In this document: one piece after another, positions 10,901 through 22,861 of the stretch
Numbering within the stretch: the stretch's first letter is position 1
Layout of the letters: the number at the start of each line of letters is the position of its first letter
Assembly: GCA_945859605.1 (NCBI GenBank)
Contig: OX243822.1
Location: 15,688,171-15,752,170, forward strand
DNA length: 64,000 nucleotides
Source of the DNA: Lumbricus rubellus
Taxonomy: Eukaryota > Annelida > Clitellata > Crassiclitellata > Lumbricidae
Direction: 5' to 3'
Notes under the pieces: generated by a model
Seen by the model: only the letters and a program-made list of their open reading frames with translations
The model's database searches: none
What the model was told of the DNA's origin: nothing
Program-made: the position numbers and the translations under genes

Positions 10901-12043
10901 ATACCATTTCACAAAGAAATTTTTAAACAACAATTCTTCCTGCAGCAGACGACAAATTCCTGGCATCACACCACGGAATATAACATGCAACACTTGACGC
11001 GCAAACAACGATCTCTCACGTAATTAATAATCTCGAGGATAACTAATTACGGTTCGAACTAATTAACTATAGGGGCCTACAGACACATCGAATGTGGTTC
11101 GTAACCAGTGTTCAATCTAGGCATCTCTGGTGCGGGCGAGTTCCTCCTCCCAGGAAAAATAATGGGGGTTGGACTATGATTAACTTGGAATTGGGGTGTG
11201 AAAAACAGACTTCATTATGGGGCTCTAATTCTCATCCTGTCTCCCGCCCCCAGAAATTGGAGAGCTGTTGTTTACATGTATAAACGTAATATTTGCCCAA
11301 CAGAAGTGCAACAGCGTTAGCCTACTAAAGAAAGTTTCATCAGATTTTAAAGTATGGGTTGTCCCGCCCCCACCCAAATCCCCAAAAAGCAGGGGGACTA
11401 GATTCAACACTGGCTCATTACAATTAAAATTCATTAAAAATCGCAAAATACTTTGGTCCGGAGTCTCCGGAACAAACATCATCAAAGTATGCAGTTTAAA
11501 TATAATATACAAAATTAATGCAGGAAGTGTAAGAGTTGGTGTCATGAAGAATGTAGGCCTACAGATCGATAAATATCCAAGAGATTCGTATGGGACATTT
11601 CGTTAGCCTGTGTTTAAGGTAAAAATGTCAATAATGACTTATAACATGAAGTTGGAGTTTTTGCTTCTCGCGTGTTGATTTGCTTTGTAGCTTTAGGATC
11701 TTTTAGTCTTGGTTAAATTTGTTTAGCTGTCATGCAGTTTATTGGTTTAGTCTAAAAATGCATGATTACAATACCACTTGTTTTATCAATTTCCATTGTT
11801 CCAAGATGCCCATCCTATGGGCGTCTTGTAGTATAGGGGTCCTAAGACGCTCAGTTTGGAGGGGTCTACTTTTTTAAATTTACACAAATGATCTGATTGA
11901 AGTATGTTCTATAGTTGCTGTCACTGCTTCCTTAATGATTAATCTTTGTATTAGGGTCAGACATGTTCTTCTCTTAGAATCCACACAGAAGAAAATAGCA
12001 ATGTTTGTTAGCGTGGGCATCTTGGAGCACTCTCCCATATATA
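10901..12043. other. Intergenic with a partial GAGAATTGTGG-family repeat
   Basis: The only recognisable item is a partial copy at about 11,150-11,250 (TTAACTTGGAATTGGGG). The remaining frames are short and show no motif. No gene is supported. Confidence 0.5.
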
Positions 12044-12669
12044 CACGGTGAACGGAAAAACCGAACCTCTCCTATTGCTACGATAATTTGTGTAATAGTT
12101 TGTACATTTTAATAAACATGGAGAAACTTCAGTTTAAAGGACATGAATCAGCTAACTATCATTTGTTGGTTATTAGGCCTACGTGTGTTCAAAATATCCT
12201 CATTCGGTCTCACAACACGCACATAGACGCGCTCGGCACCGACTATAGTTGTTGAATCAATTACAGCTTGATCAGATTCGCCCCGTGACTATATCATACG
12301 CTGATGCAGTTCTCCGACATCACGTACCTTTTCTTGTAAACTTTTTCTTGCACCGCAGACCAGATTTTACAATCCAAGGGTCTAGGCTATTATTTTGGAA
12401 TGAATCAAGTTTGCAGGATAGAGCATCAACAGCTGCCTCGATCGCTCAAGCCATGCCTGCTTGTTGATCTCCGTTAGTTCAGTCGCTATACGCTCCTTGA
12501 AACATTTTGAATGACTTCAAGTTTTGGCTGGAATAGCGTATAATTATAAAAAAACTAGTTAAGTTTATAGTTGGGAATAAAATAGTTCTATTCTGAATAA
12601 TATTTTTTATATGTTTGGCTTTAATTTCTTTATTTATTGTAGAGGTTCGGTTTTTTCCCGTTCACCGTG
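12044..12669. mobile_element. mariner-type element, internally deleted
   Basis: TA on both sides. Ends read CACGGTGAACGG inward, and inverted similarity extends over about 28 bp (through AACCGAACCTC). The minus strand in the middle carries a mariner-like C-terminal remnant (SLQEKVRDVGELHQRM, then a stop, then ESDQAVIDS). The 72-codon plus-strand frame is antisense to this remnant. Confidence 0.7.
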
Positions 12670-14172
12670 TATATTATGTTGTAGGCTAAACAAATAGTGT
12701 TAATAAAACAGAAGACGAATACTCAAGGGAAAGTAGAACCAAACGTCCCCCTTACCCCTATGTACGGCTCACATGGAACAAAATAGCATTGACACTGCAA
12801 AAAACCCAGCTTGCCTTTTGAAATGTAGGCCTGCACGTTGCTCAAAGTACAACCTCTGACAATAGGATGAAACAATAATAACTGAACCCTTGGGCGCCGA
12901 CTCTGCGAGGCCCGTGAGTGCTCAGCACCGCCAGAAATTGGCCATGCGAGGCCCGCCTATGCATGGGCACCACCAGAAATCAGCCGGCAAGATGTGCTTT
13001 TTAGGAGATTATTTCTCTGTTGGCATTGCTTATCTATAAAAATCATTCCGTCTTTTACAATTTTTTAAACTCAGCTAGTCTACCTTACTATTACTCCAGT
13101 TTTACACCATGAGTTAGAGTGAACTCAATATTATTGGTCTTCAGCCGATCAGCGAATACGAAGAAACACCGAAATCCTGCTTATTCGATCCACTTCCGTA
13201 ATTTTTATTGCTGACGAAGGCGACGATTTTAATTAGGCCTACATAGATTCCTTTTATTGTACCTGCTCAATATGCCTAATGTTCCTCACTGCGCGAGAGT
13301 CACAACTCATAGCACCACAACTCATAGCATCACAAAAGCAGGATATTGTTTTGTCTCATTGTCTGCGTTGACAAATCAGCCTTTACTAAAAATTGTCAAA
13401 ACTTTTTGAAAGACTATAATTATTATGAAAAACTATTTCCACAGTGTTAATAGTGACTCACTAAATAGTGGCTAATGTAGACAGGATTGTTTGATTTCTT
13501 GTGCAAAAGTTGAGACTTTTGACCTAATTATAGGCCTATTAGGGAAGAGTGCTCCAAGATGCCCATGCTAACGAAGATTGTACTTGTCTTCTACATGTAT
13601 ATGGATTCCAAGAGAACTACATGTTGATCCAAAAAGTGATTTTTTTAAACAATTGAGAGGAACATTTATTGAATTTTTAAATCATGTCTCTAAGCAATGA
13701 AATAATAAGACATTTTGCTGAGATACCATCTTAAAATGTCACTATTTCAGTGTGGATTTTTTAAACAATGGCAATGACGCTTTTCAATTATTAACTCACG
13801 ATTATGATTATCAATTTCATCAAAATGACAGCGTAAGATGCTACCATCGCAGTGTGGCAATAAAAAAATTCGAAAAGTTCAAATAGCACATCTCCTCCTC
13901 TAAATCCCTACCCTTCTCGGCGTTGAGCGCATCGGCGATCGTCCTTACGCCGCGAATTTGTCACCTAAAACCAGGACCAAATCTCCGCCTATGAGGTAAT
14001 TTTAATAACTCTGCCAAAAAAGGGTCAAAAATTTTTCACGCGCTCACGCGCGGGTTTTTACACATTCTATATATAGGCACCACCACTTTTCGGGTCAACT
14101 CGGCGCCTATGACTGAACCGTATTATATATATATACAAATTATGTATATATATATCCAGTGAAGATCTATTA
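12670..14172. other. Intergenic with one 115-bp-type repeat
   Basis: About 13,670-13,870 holds two degenerate units of the repeat described at 3,040 (ATTTTGCTGAGATACCATC and CATCGCAGTGTGGC). Two phrases, AGAGTGCTCCAAGATGCCCA (about 13,545) and an inverted near-copy (about 12,015-12,032), suggest another decayed inverted pair. No coding frame. Confidence 0.5.
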
Positions 14173-14695
14173 GGGGCCGTCCATAAAGTACGTCACGCTG
14201 TTTTTGACCATTTTTGACCCCCCTCCCCCCTGTCACAAATTGTCACACTTTCTCGGACCCCCCCCTAAAGTATGTCACACTTTCGCGGACCCCCCCCCCT
14301 AAAGTACGTCGCACTTTCGATTTATTTTTGTAATTAACACCTTATTCAAATTTAATCTAAACACCTTATTCAAATTTAATCTAAAACACTTCACGATTAA
14401 ACTGTAAAGTTTCGACTTAAAAGTACTATCACATTATTAAAATGACTTTAATAGTAGAATAGTTAATTGTCAACAGTTGTCACAGTTATTCACTGAAGCA
14501 GTAACTCAATGTAGATTGAATTTGAAAACAAAAATTGCAAAAATTAGACTAGACAATTATATAATACACATCATTAAAAAAATGAATGTGTGACGTCACA
14601 CATGGCCTGACCCCCCCTCCCCCCTGTCACAAACTGTCACACTTTCTCGGACCCCCTCCCCCCCTTGGAGCGTGACGTACTTTATGGACGGCCCC
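14173..14695. mobile_element. Harbinger-like MITE, copy 3
   Basis: Ends GGGGCCGTCCATAAAGTACG with GTCACGCT on the left; the right end inverted is GGGGCCGTCCATAAAGTACG. The near-identical terminal words make this the best-preserved copy. The left flank is TTA and the right flank TAG, so the TSD is not clean. Confidence 0.65.
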
Positions 14696-15153
14696 TAGGC
14701 CTACGTTATCGTGGTGTGTATAGGCCTACATAGTTTAAATATATTTCTTCGTTTCATGCTCTAGCATGTGCCAAACAATGTTTCAGACAGCTATATTATA
14801 AGGCCTAATTAACACGAGAGTAGGCCTAGTATAGTTTCAGTCCCTTTACCCGTTCATTTTTCCCGTTAAGCCCGTGTTTTCAGCGGACATTCTCGGGGCA
14901 AACGGCTTGTTAAATTAAGATAGACCATTAACGTCGCCCTTCTCCTTTATCCATGCTTGAAACTGGCTCTGCCAAAGTGCAACCAGTGGCGGAGTTCACG
15001 AAAGGCTGATTAGGCCTACTGTTTAACGGCACAGCCATATCAAAGATGATTAGGGTGGCGCCCTTCTCCTTTATCCATGCTTGGGACTGGCACTGGCAGA
15101 GTGCAACCAGTGGCGGAAAGGCCTAACATGCCGTATTTACACGCGCGTGGCAT

Positions 15154-15476
15154 CAAGGCCGTAGCCAGGATTTGATTTGGGAAGGGGGGGTGTTTCTTCG
15201 GGGAGAATTTCTGATGACCTTCTTTTTAGTCGTCAATAGGCTATTTCTGACGACCTATTTTTTAGTCTCGGAAACGGCTTTCTTACCGTTTTTCGCCTGA
15301 TTTCATGTTTTTTCATTATGTGCTAGTGAATGCAGTCGATTATTTTTTACATTTTTAATTTAAAAAATTTGGGGGGGGGGTGTTTTCTTGGTTTTATTTT
15401 ATGGTTTTTACATCATGTGCATTTTCCATTTCGGGGGGTGTTCAAACACCTAAAACACCCCCTAGCTACGGCCTTG
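15154..15476. mobile_element. hAT MITE (CAAGGCCGTAGC ends)
   Basis: Perfect 8-bp TSD CGTGGCAT (15,146-15,153 and 15,477-15,484). Ends CAAGGCCGTAGC and GCTACGGCCTTG. The interior is GT/T-rich with a long G-run. A decayed relative is at 29,471. Confidence 0.85.
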
Positions 15477-15558
15477 CGTGGCATGCTCATTTCTCACCGA
15501 TTTCCTTATTGTTATGCAGTGTATAAATTTGGCAGTTCAACCAAAACTAGTTGCACTG

Positions 15559-18124
15559 CTAGACTGGCAAATCTCGCAGACGTCGACTTTCTGCAGGGGA
15601 GCGGTCGGCCGTCACCGACGCAAGACGACGGCGACGGCGCGGAGCCCTTGAGTTTCTCTCAACCTCTTCCAATGCAGCATGTGCATCCGCGGCCTCCTCA
15701 TCCGGCGCACCTTCATCCATCACCATGTCCTCATGCTCACTCTGGTCAACCCTATCACTTCCAAAGGCATGACCAACGCCACGTAAGAATTCGGCAATAT
15801 CTTTGCGACCGCACTGAAGATCGCTCATTAGTGTTGTGAGGCGGCGAGTATGCTCGTCCATACTGCGCCACCGACGTTGACGGCGGAACCCATTCTTGAC
15901 GCGAAGCTTGTGCAAGCAGCTGTAAAAGGATGGATGGTCCATGACGATGACCGTCTTCAGACGGCGTTGCCGCGCTTCCACGTGGTTGCTCGTTGTAGAC
16001 ATGTTGTTGGCGAATCTATGCGCCACGTTCCACATCGGCGGCGGGAACATAGGAGACCTGTGCACATTTCCATTGGCTGTTGTGTTGCGAAGGAGTGGAC
16101 CGTTGACATACGTTTTGTCAAAATAATCGACCAGTGGTTGACCTATGTCCGGCATCGTAGTGCGAATATGTTCCAGTGCTGCGGGGACATCAGCTGTCGG
16201 CAAGTAAGCCATGCAATACAGCATGCGTGCACGAAGAGCGAACTCCGGATCGGAACGGTATGTGATTTTCAGACCTAGTTCGTTCACCTTTCTTATCACA
16301 GACTGCCCCAGATGAAAATGACAACCTGTCACGACTACGTTCGGGAAGACCGCTTTGAACGCATTAATGGTTGCTATTTCAAAGTCAGTAGCGACGTTGC
16401 GGGGGTCCAGATCTAACCGATGGAGCGTCGAGGCTCTCTCGACGATGAAGCTGAAGAGCGCCTGATACATGGCCTGAGTGCGCCGCGTCATGAATGTGTC
16501 TATCAGAGGATAGGCCTACACAGAGCCGCGATAAAGACCGTTAATTGAGAAAAGTTCAACGAACTGTCGTGGGGCTGTCGAAAATGTGCCGTCGGCAAGC
16601 CATAACTCCGGACGTCTGTAAGACAAGTTAATATTGTAGTTTTCTCATTATATATATATATATATATATATAAGAGGTTTCGACTGGAGGCGGATGGACA
16701 GCAACTTGTACAGGCGGATAGCTTCGTTTATTTGGGGGGAAACATCAGCACACAGGGAGGATCAGAGAAAGACGTGAAAAGAAGAATTGGATAGCGCGAG
16801 GAATATGGCAGGCACTGGGGAAAATATGGAACGCAAAGGAAATAAGCAGAGACACAAAAATCAAGTTGTACGAAACGCTGGTGTTAAGTGCATTACTCTA
16901 CAATTCCGAGACCTGGACACTAAAGGAGACCGAGAAGCAGCGATTACGGGTGTTCGAGATGGCCTGTCTACGAAAGATAGAGGGAGTTACAAGGAGAGAT
17001 AGAATACGGAACGAGATTATATACGAAAGATTAAACATTCGGAATGAAGTAGTGAGCAGAATTCAGAACAGACGGCTGCGCTACTTTGGGCACATGGTCA
17101 GGATGGAGAACACCAGATATCCAAAGATAGCCTTCAATGGAGAGGTACAGGGAAGGAGAAGAAGAGGAAGACCGAAGAAACGATGGAGGGACTTGATCAA
17201 GGAGGACTGTCAGGAGATGGAGCTGTCGATGCAGGAGGCTGTGCATCAGGCGGAGAGCAGAGGGAGATGGAGAGCTTCCATAAATGAGCGGCTTCTGCGT
17301 GCTGGGGCATCGCCAAGGCCATAAGTCGAAGTAAGTCGATATATATAATTTATTACTACAAATATGGCAGATATAGCCCAGACAGTGCTACTTATGAATA
17401 CAAATCATTTTAAAAGTTCTTTGTTCCCACACTATCATTTAGGTAAGGTGGAACAACGCGCACATGCCATGCAGTTAATGAGATGAAATTACACAGGTAA
17501 AAATAAATTTCACTTACGTTCAGAATCCGCAGATTTAAATCATACAGACATCGCAGAAAATTTTCTGCTGTTGTAAAGACGTAGACCTTGTCTTCTCCGA
17601 CGTTCGTCTCGCCAAGATACCTGCAGTCTTGTCGATCAAGTGTTTTCGTTCAATCTCCTGTAATCTCAATGCAGGCGGTTTTTGGTTCTTTCGGTTTAAT
17701 GCTCTTCGGTGGCGCTGAATCGCTTGTTTTAGCGATTGTTCACTGCTGAGATTTAGCGCGACGGCTGGGGTGACGAATTCGTTGAGGAGCGTTGCTGGCG
17801 CTGCCTCTGGACGCCGCGTGGACTCTTGAAGGAGGTTATGACGGACGATGAGTGCATCAACACGTCCCCGACTGACATCGTGACAGTGATCTGCTGACGG
17901 CCCCTTCAGAATCTTTCCATCTATGTCTGTGTTCGCGGTGATCGAACAACCTAAATCACGCCATCTCTCACACTTCCCATACAATACAGCGCTTCCACCA
18001 ACGTTCTTTGGCGTGTATGTCTTAGTTAATTGAAACAAGTAATCACGTATACTGCCAGCAAACGTTTACCTTTCTGAGAATGCACAAAGACTCCGATTTC
18101 CACACTCTCTACGTTAGCAGCCAT
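15559..18124 (-). pseudogene. MULE (Mutator-like) transposase gene, FLYWCH + DDE, decayed
   Basis: On the minus strand it starts at ATG 18,124 (MAANVESVEIGVFVHSQKG) and continues, after a small frameshift, into a FLYWCH-type zinc-finger region (W, C and H of KCERWRDLGC and DHCHD). A second frameshift near 17,640 restores a frame ending RCLYDLNLRILN at a GTAAGT donor (17,514). After a roughly 0.9 kb intron a TTACAG acceptor (about 16,620) leads into WLADGTFSTAPRQF, the first catalytic Asp motif of MULE transposases. A nine-base insert with TAGGCCTA then puts a stop in frame. The long 310-residue frame holds TDFEIATINAFKAVFP and GCHFHLGQSV, the second Asp-x-x-Glu-like block and the C/H block. 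The C-terminus is Arg-rich. MULE transposases cut and paste DNA in the nucleus; this copy cannot work as it stands. The exon phase at the intron is not clean. Confidence 0.8.
16676..17324 (+). pseudogene. LINE reverse transcriptase C-terminal fragment
   Basis: It reads like the distal RT/thumb and C-terminal part of a non-LTR element: VQADSFVYLGGNIS, a frameshift near 16,790, then KLYETLVLSALLYNSETW, RLRYFGHMVRM and RRRRGRPKKRWRDL. It has no palm YADD box and no endonuclease. It sits in the presumed intron of the MULE pseudogene, on the opposite strand. Homologous tails are at 21,735, 29,830, 46,247 and 58,397. Confidence 0.8.
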
Positions 18125-18184
18125 TTTATATCCTACATTCGTTAGACAATTAATCGTAAATGATTCTCAACTTCTCAAGGTAGG

Positions 18185-18371
18185 AAATGTTCAGGGCTTA
18201 ACGACACTGTTTCATATCGAAGATGATTAGTGTCGGAGGCAGAGAACAACCTCACACTCCACGTTTATATTGCGACCGAGCCACCCGCTGTAAAGATCCC
18301 CGCCCGGGAATTGAACCCGGGCCGCCGGCGCGGCGAGCGGGCTACAACCCACTCGACCACGCAGGATCTTC
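18185..18371 (-). mobile_element. tRNA-derived SINE, family A, copy 1
   Basis: Flanked by TCTCAAGGTAGG on both sides (18,173-18,184 and 18,372-18,383), a TSD typical of LINE-driven insertion. On the minus strand it begins GATCCTGCGTGGTCGAGTGG (box A region) with GGTTCAATTCCC as box B. A body that includes GTGGCTCGGTCGCAATATAA ends in GTCGTTAAGCCCTGAA. Copies 2 and 3 are at 22,658 and 25,644. Confidence 0.9.
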
Positions 18372-18383
18372 TCTCAAGGTAGG

Positions 18384-19559
18384 CCTATGTGCTGCTTTAT
18401 ATAATGACGGATTGCACAACGTGTACTAACTTTCAAGGCCAAGCAACCAATTAACCAATCACACGATCAATACGCTACTTCAAAGCAGCCGGTTCAAGGC
18501 ATCCAGGCATCCATCTACAAAAGTGAGGTGGTGTCCACTGTTTCAATTCTCAATCAATGCCTTCTTATTTTCCGCCTTTTCAGTTTCTGCCTTTTCATTT
18601 TCTGCGGTCAGATTACCGGGGGTATTGTTTATTTAATGCAAGTAACTGCCGTTTGATTTTCTGCATTTTGATTTTTCTGCCATTTGATTTTCTGCCTTTT
18701 GATTTTCTGCCTTATGCAGCAGACCCGTGAAATATTGAGGCTGATTGTATTTAGAAAACTATGAAAGTAGGCCTACCAATGTTCTTCTAATTTCATGCAT
18801 GACATTTTTAAGGCTTTGGCAAAGAAATATGACTGTACCATTGTAGGCTACTTTGCTTCTCGTGCAAAAATATCTGCAGGCGCACATGCTTCTTATAGCA
18901 CCCTTTGAACAATATCTCTCCGACTCGATGCAGTGCTCGTTAAAAGCTGGTGCCCTGAGCGTAAATTATATAAACACAAATGTTAGAAACGTGCCCATTA
19001 TGAAGTTCGCGTGTATATTCAAAATAAGAAAACTGTATAAGCAAAATAGGCTAAAGCCAGAAAACCGCATAGTTCTTACTTGAAATCACGAAAGAGTGGC
19101 AAACCTAATAGGCCTATCTGTTTTATAGTCGACATCATGTCGAAGCGCACATTTCACGTAGGCGTACGAATACCTGATATCTTTCAAACCGCCGGTTTTT
19201 CGGGTAGACCTAGGTTTCTTCCTTCCTAACAAGTGCACATACAAATACGCTGGTTTACCGCAGCTGTGGAAGTTGGAATTTGGAACTTGTCTGTCCGCCA
19301 GATAGATTGTTGACGACACGGTTTAAACCATCGTAGCCTTGCAGCGTTCTTCTCTTCAGCCCGAAATGTATTCATCCGTTCTGACCAGCCAGTGCGCTGA
19401 CGTGTGCATAGCCTACGCCTACGATAACACCATACGAAGCCCTACAATACTACATGCGTGCTAGCGGATATAAGAAACAGCTATTGTAGACGCATTCAAG
19501 ACTATGTACATTGTAGGCCTACTTATACCTGTATAATATAGGCCTATATTTGCGCGTGC
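18384..19559. other. Intergenic, no gene recognised
   Basis: A run of the words TTTCTGCCTTTT and GATTTTCTGCC repeats loosely at about 18,565-18,715. The remaining frames carry no motif. Confidence 0.5.

Positions 19560-19596
<37 letters not shown>
19560..19596. repeat. (GT)n microsatellite
   Basis: About 35 bp of TG, directly abutting the palindrome at 19,597. Confidence 0.9.
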
Positions 19597-19598
<2 letters not shown>

Positions 19599-19669
19599 TG
19601 TGCACAAACACACACGCACATGTACAAATTTGTACAATTTGTACATGTGCGTGTGTGTTTGTGCACACA
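19597..19669. repeat. Perfect 33-bp inverted repeat with 7-nt loop
   Basis: The arm 19,597-19,629 is the exact reverse complement of 19,637-19,669; the loop is TTGTACA. Arm words: TGTGTGCACAAAC, GCACATGTACAAAT. It can form a hairpin or cruciform. It abuts a TG microsatellite, and its outer part is itself GT/CA-rich. Confidence 0.9.
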
Positions 19670-20904
19670 CATCTATGCATTTGTAGGTGTTCGAGTAGCC
19701 TATAGTAGGTATCCCATGCACGCATGTTTTCATGTATCCTCGTGTGTTTATGTTCTTGCATAGTAATTATCTTTTTCATGTTATTATTTTCTGTCGTTAG
19801 TCACAGACGTTAGTCATTCTAATGCAGCAATAATTCACACGGTGCGACGTCAGACCACGGTAGGGTGTGCTCGAATAACCCCCTATACCCTCGTCGCAGA
19901 CGATTTACGATGGACCGTGGGGAGTCTGGTAACACGCAAAACAGGGAGCATAACGGAAGGAGACGGTGGGAGGGGTGGGAGGGCGGATAGGACCCACTTA
20001 ACACTAAACTAAACTGCATGAAGTCTGGAGGCAAGCTAAGTCCGAGACAATTGACACAAGGTCGTTGAAGGGTAGGCGTCAATGATGATGATGATGGTGA
20101 ATGGTGATGCTGAACAGAAATGAGGAGGAGGACGACGACGACTATGACAGTAAAATGGGTAGTGGCGATGAGGGGAGGAGGAGGGAGGGAGGGAGGGAGG
20201 GTGGGAGGGATGTAGGGGAGAAGATGATGATAATGATGACTACGACAATGACGATGATGACGATGCTGGTAGAGGTAGAGAGGATGCACTGGAGGATACA
20301 GACGATAAACAAATCACGACGCTGGATGATTGCTCTGTTTATCTGTGTTTCACTTTTACGATAGTTATATCTAATTTTTTATATATCTGGTTTGATTTTT
20401 TTAGCGCCATGCGGTTTGACCTTCTAAAAGACCGTTGAGCTCAAGATAAAAATGAGTTGAGTTCCAACTTCTATTCATCTATACCGAAGGTGAATCCCCC
20501 TCCTAGTGAGAGACTGACTGCAGATGCAAAGGCCGAATGTACATTTCATACAATTAATGTATACGGCCTACATTACATACATTACATTACATACAATTAA
20601 TGTACATTGCATACATTTCATTATATTACATGTACATTAGTTTCGGTCATTTTCACCATCACCTTATAATCAGTGACAGCACACCCACACTTAAGAAAAT
20701 GATGTTTACAGTTTCCTGGATATTAATGTCGTCATCAGCCGACTCAAATTTATTGCTATACAATACGTTTTATCTGACCCACATAGCCGTAAATCATGCG
20801 TTACAATGCGTTACGTTACACCGTTTTCATTAAGGCATGGAACACAGATGCTGCTGGGTCGGTGGCGGCTCAGCTGCTACCCCCACCCGACACTAATTAA
20901 TCTG

Positions 20905-20907
20905 TCG

Positions 20908-20991
<84 letters not shown>

Positions 20992-21008
20992 AATTCATCA
21001 TCATCATC

Positions 21009-21048
<40 letters not shown>

Positions 21049-21065
21049 AATTCATCATCATCATC

Positions 21066-21105
<40 letters not shown>

Positions 21106-21107
21106 AA

Positions 21108-21180
<73 letters not shown>

Positions 21181-21182
21181 AA

Positions 21183-21214
<32 letters not shown>

Positions 21215-21215
21215 A
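20905..21215. repeat. (TCA)n with higher-order unit
   Basis: TCA trinucleotide blocks are separated by recurring AAAAAATTCATC and ATCTTC interruptions, so the array has a second-order period of roughly 55-60 bp, repeated about four times. The poly-Ser, poly-Asp and poly-Met frames are artefacts. Confidence 0.9.
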
Positions 21216-21734
21216 GCCATGCAACAAGAGGCATAATCGTATTCATCTCAGCTGATGAGTTTTGGCTCACGATTCTCTACTGATGTTTTCAATTACCGAT
21301 AAAATAATATCGCCATCGCGTTTCCACACGTTGTTTCGAGTTTTGCTTCTGCTGTGCTTCGTGTTCTTCCCGCAAAAGACGAAGGAAGAGGAAGATGCTT
21401 CTGATGAGAAACATGTCGGCGTTGAGTGAGGGCTGGGCAGAGAAGCGAAAGAACTTATAATGAAGAAACCACTGCTGAAGATTTATAGAGACAGCCATGT
21501 AGCCTATAACAAGGCAGATGCATATGGATGCAACAAAGTTTCAGGTATACATACAATGTCATACATGCATGCTGTTGAACTTATTTCCTGCTAAAAACTC
21601 ATCTCTGACGTGTGAGAGTTTTGTAATTACTTTCTCTGTAATTACAATCGGGAAATGACGCAGCGTCGCTTAAAGAAAACGCTAAATACAATATGAACAG
21701 CGGCTATTTGGGCCATAATATCCCTTTATCTCTG

Positions 21735-21929
21735 GAGAAGGAGATGATGCTGGCGTGTGGAGAGGGTACGAGGAGAAGAGGACGACCGAGGACCAGATGG
21801 GTTGAAGATATACACAGGACGACAGGAATGAATCTTGAACAACTGAGGGATGCAACGCAAAACAGAACGGAGTGGAGAAGGCTGGTCATGACAGTCGCTA
21901 GAGTTCCTCGAACTGACGGCACAAGGTGA
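21735..21929 (+). pseudogene. LINE C-terminal tail fragment
   Basis: A short frame containing RRRGRPRTRWVEDIHRTTG and RTEWRRLVMTVARVP, the pattern at the very C-terminus of the LINE family seen at 16,676 and 58,397. 5'-truncated; the rest of the element is absent. Confidence 0.65.
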
Positions 21930-22199
21930 CAAGGTGATCCCTTTATATGATGTTAGATGTCATTCAGAACAGAGAGTTTATCAGTTAGTCAAATACCGCA
22001 CATACCTCAAGAGACTTGTAGGCCTACAAGATTCACCAGTGGAACAAATTAACGGATATCAATTCAACACGCTGAGAGAATGAAAATTCCTTTTAAATGG
22101 AATATCTAAAATAACTAAATATTAATAAGCATAACAACAGCAAACAACTAGAATATTATTACTTTTGTTGAGATTTTTGCATTGTGCGCTTGCCTGTGT

Positions 22200-22640
22200 C
22201 TTTCTGGCATACGCCCAGCATAGCCTACGCCTGCTAACCCAGCATACGCTCAGCATACGTGTGTCTGGCCTAGCATACGCCCAGCATACGTGTGTCTGGC
22301 CTAGCATACGACCAGCATACGCCTGCTAGTCCAGCATACGCTCAGCATATATACGTGTGTCTAGCCTAGCATAGTAGCATACGCTCAGCATACGTGTGTC
22401 TGGCCTAGCATACACCCAGCATACGTGTGTCTGGCCTAGCATACGACCAGCAGATGCCTGCTAACCCAGCATACGCTCAGCATACGTGTGTCTGGCCTAG
22501 CATACGTCTAACTGGCCTAGCATACGTCTACCTGGCCTAGCATACGTCTACCTCAAGGTTTTTTCAATACATCTTGCGTCTACCTGGCCTAGCATACGCT
22601 CTACCTGGACTAGCATACGCAGAGTATATAAGAAGGCTTG
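22200..22640 (+). repeat. Minisatellite of AGCATACG-based units
   Basis: Units alternate between CAGCATACGTGTGTCTGG, CCTAGCATACG and GCCTGCTAACCCAGC, giving a compound period of roughly 30-95 bp. It ends about 20 bp before SINE A copy 2. Confidence 0.85.
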
Positions 22641-22657
22641 CCTCACTGCTCAGGAGC

Positions 22658-22848
22658 GAAGATCCTGCGTGGTCGAGTGGGTTGTAGCCCGCTCGCCGCG
22701 CCGGCGGCCCGGATTCAATTCCCGGTCGGATCTTTACTGCGGGTGGCTCGGTCGCAATATAAACGTGGAGTGTGAGGTAGTTCTCTGCCTCCGACACTAA
22801 TCATCTTCGATATGAAACAGTGTCGTTAAGCCCTGAACTCTTCGTCTT
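22658..22848 (+). mobile_element. tRNA-derived SINE, family A, copy 2
   Basis: Flanked by a 13-bp TSD, ACTGCTCAGGAGC (22,645-22,657 and 22,849-22,861). Head GATCCTGCGTGGTCGAGTGG, degenerate box B GATTCAATTCCC, tail ending GTTAAGCCCTGAAC. Full length relative to copy 1. Confidence 0.9.
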
Positions 22849-22861
22849 ACTGCTCAGGAGC

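Noticed and set aside
12249..12467. 72-codon plus-strand ORF
   Set aside because: It is antisense to a decayed mariner transposase remnant.
20806..21227. Poly-Ser, poly-Asp and poly-Met frames
   Set aside because: Trinucleotide (TCA)n array, not protein.
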